Positions 62,125 to 64,000 of a stretch of 64,000 nt of DNA are shown here, in pieces. Below the pieces are notes generated by a model. That model was not told where the DNA came from. It made no database searches and saw only the letters and a list, made by a program, of their open reading frames with translations. The translations under genes were made by a program, and so were the position numbers. Position 1 is the stretch's first letter; the number at the start of each line of letters is the position of its first letter. The DNA comes from Basidiobolus meristosporus CBS 931.73 (taxonomy: Eukaryota; Basidiobolomycota; Basidiobolomycetes; Basidiobolales; Basidiobolaceae), in NCBI GenBank assembly GCA_002104905.1, contig MCFE01000425.1:1-64000 (forward strand). Reading direction: 5' to 3'.

Positions 62125-63309
62125 TGTTGTGTTGAATTATGATTAGTTTAGGGTTGTTGCACAATTTAGAGACTGATCAGCAATATACAAGATCCTCCAG
62201 TATGCTAGTACTGAAAAGATTTGTTGGAAGACATATATGCCAATAGAAGATACAGCTTTAACAAGCATCCCCAATCTTATACTCAATATATACTATAAGC
62301 ACTGGTTCTCACTTCTACAGCTGTATTCTAACCATTTACTTACAGTTGGGCTTATGTGCATTTAAAGTCACTATTCCTTACTTGAAAGTCACTTTCTTTT
62401 CTGAATGAATACTTCCTTATTTGAAAATTCAGAACACTTCTTCAACCCAAAGGGGTGTAGTGAAAGGGTCACTAGTTATAAAGAGGTGTCCAATTGAGTA
62501 TCTTCTGAACAAAGTGGCTTCTTACTGTAGTTTCTAAAATTGGCCTTATGCTAGAGTGGTGCCTAAAGTGGTTTCTGAAAGGCATCCCTAGACTAAAGTG
62601 ATGCTTCAAAGTGAAGAGGTTTCTCAGATGGGACTTTGCCAACAGAGAAATGGTAGTATTCTGGTAGAACTTGGATTGGATTTTTATGAGCCTTGCATTC
62701 TCTTTAGTGATATAGTACCAATCAAGTTCAAAATACTCAACAGTGCTAGTGATACTGGGGAAGTCTTATAACCTTTCATCTTGTAATGGTAGTGTAGATA
62801 ATCTGGAAAGAGAGGCTCTGCTTTATTTGTCAGCTGTATAAGTTATTCATATAAAAATTCTGAAGGATCATAGTATTTGGACAGTGCCCAGGCAATAAAC
62901 ATGATACACAGCTAAGATTTTGCAGTGGCACAGATGAGCCATAGGAGAAGCACCCTAGAAGATATTTCATGACCTAATTAGCTGGTTAAAAGTTACATGC
63001 AGCTGAAGTCACTATAATAATCCTAAAAATGAATGCCTGGTTTATATGGTTATAGGACTCTTTGATCATAATTCCTCAAACACTGCGTCAAGTAAGCTGT
63101 AATTTGAAGAATGTATTGGCTACTGAGTGTTCTTTATGACATGATATTCTTAGATGGGCAGCTTGTCAGAATGTTGAGTGTTGTCCCTCCAAGTTGGAAA
63201 TTTGTGATCTCTCATTTGAGGGTTACAAAAGCAAATGGCAAAATAAAGAAATAAGTACAAAAGTGGTTGTGAGATGTTGTGTTAATGGCATACTTTCCAT
63301 TACCATACA
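62125..63309 (-). repeat. Solo LTR, family R, copy D (inverted, about 1.18 kb, most diverged)
   Basis: The + strand starts TGTTGTGTTGAATTATG (complement of the R end) and ends with the complement of TGTATGGTAATGGAAAG. A degenerate minisatellite lies at 62445-62640. The flanks do not give a clean 4-bp duplication, so it is probably old or rearranged. Confidence 0.65.
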
Positions 63310-64000
63310 TCCTGTGTTGTATTCTACATTCTCCTTGATGAATGCTGCACTGGTGAAACCATACTTGCCTGCTTATCCCTTGCTGGCACTCCCCAAGCAA
63401 CCTGACATTTCTTTGATGCTTGCCTGGAATTATCAGCCATTCTAGTGATGGGTTCCTGAGAGGGCTGTAGGTTTTATCACTGTAAAGGCCTTCACTGCTA
63501 CTTCTACTGATTGCTTCTTGTATTGAAATATGTTTTATCCTTGAGAAGAACTTTGTTGATGCATCTCTTTCTGCCTGCCTGTCCCTAGCTGGCACTCCTC
63601 TGACCAACTATTGCTCTTCAAATTTGGTGTGCTGATCCTCTGCTGTTATATCAGGGTTGTATTCAAAAGGAAAGAGCCATAAAACACTTGAATGGTTGAA
63701 TTGAAACTTGGTGACAACTAAATGCAAAATCTTGGAATTGTCACAGAGTGACAGAAATATTAGCAGAGGTTATAGTCTAATGTTGATCTTGCATATAGCT
63801 GAGTTTGGCTACAAAGGCAACAGAGTTGATTTGCTATGCAGGCTAGACCTTATGTTCTTGGGAGTGCTAGATATGCTAAACCTGGGTAAAAGCAAGAACA
63901 CAATTGTTAAATTCTTAACTTTGCTGAGGCACAATCTCCATTTGGTGTAGATCCAGACTGTGTACAGCTGCCAGAGCTAGAACTGTCCTAATGGAGTTAT
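63310..64000 (-). pseudogene. Accessory-gene fragment and copia reverse transcriptase start, minus strand
   Basis: 63607-63400 on the minus strand matches the accessory middle part (VPARDRQAERDAS, like VPARDKQTKTG at 31700). 63930-64000 matches the copia sequence at 58630-58700. Between them nothing is recognised. Confidence 0.5.

Noticed and set aside
62125-63309. 4-bp target duplication for LTR R copy D
   Set aside because: Left flank CTTC and right flank TCCT do not match, and the surrounding sequence is rearranged; no duplication claimed.

Overview
The window is nuclear DNA of a filamentous-type fungus. Every intact gene is eukaryotic and cut by many short GT-AG introns of about 50-80 bp, the protein families are fungal, and all mobile elements are LTR retrotransposons or DNA transposons. 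The intron density (23 exons in one gene) and a ten-finger TFIIIA argue against a typical filamentous ascomycete; a basidiomycete or an early-diverging fungus fits better, but the phylum cannot be fixed from the sequence alone.

Layout. Positions 1-1616 hold the 3' end of a Ty3/gypsy chromovirus (integrase, chromodomain, probable LTR). AT-rich DNA with a copia LTR and a reverse transcriptase/RNase H remnant follows to about 3.8 kb. From about 3.8 to 21.9 kb there is a sharply bounded, more GC-rich gene island: a Kin1/PAR-1-like protein kinase (+), a decayed long-chain acyl-CoA synthetase (-), ATP synthase subunit d (+), a CAF-1 large-subunit-like gene with unresolved frame breaks (-), TFIIIA (+), a USP7/Ubp15-type deubiquitinase (+), and a small secreted Cys-rich protein (-). 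These are housekeeping genes without operon-like logic: chromatin assembly, 5S rRNA transcription, deubiquitination, polarity-type signalling and respiration.

From about 22 kb to the end the window is nested, decayed transposons with no host gene that I could recognise. Components are copia elements in both orientations, a Ty3/gypsy remnant, at least three solo-LTR families (called R, S and V here) with exact or near-exact 4-bp target duplications, a long palindromic foldback element (F), a shorter repeat (W), and several copies of what looks like one DNA transposon. That transposon carries two divergently transcribed genes: a Tnp2-family transposase on one strand and an unrecognised coiled-coil protein on the other, separated by a conserved intergenic region of about 250 bp. 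It is the best candidate for an undescribed system here. Several insertions can be verified inside the window because a related copy of the target without the insertion is also present.

All identifications come from reading motifs by eye. No database search was run, and exon coordinates are hand-built from reading frames and splice consensus.
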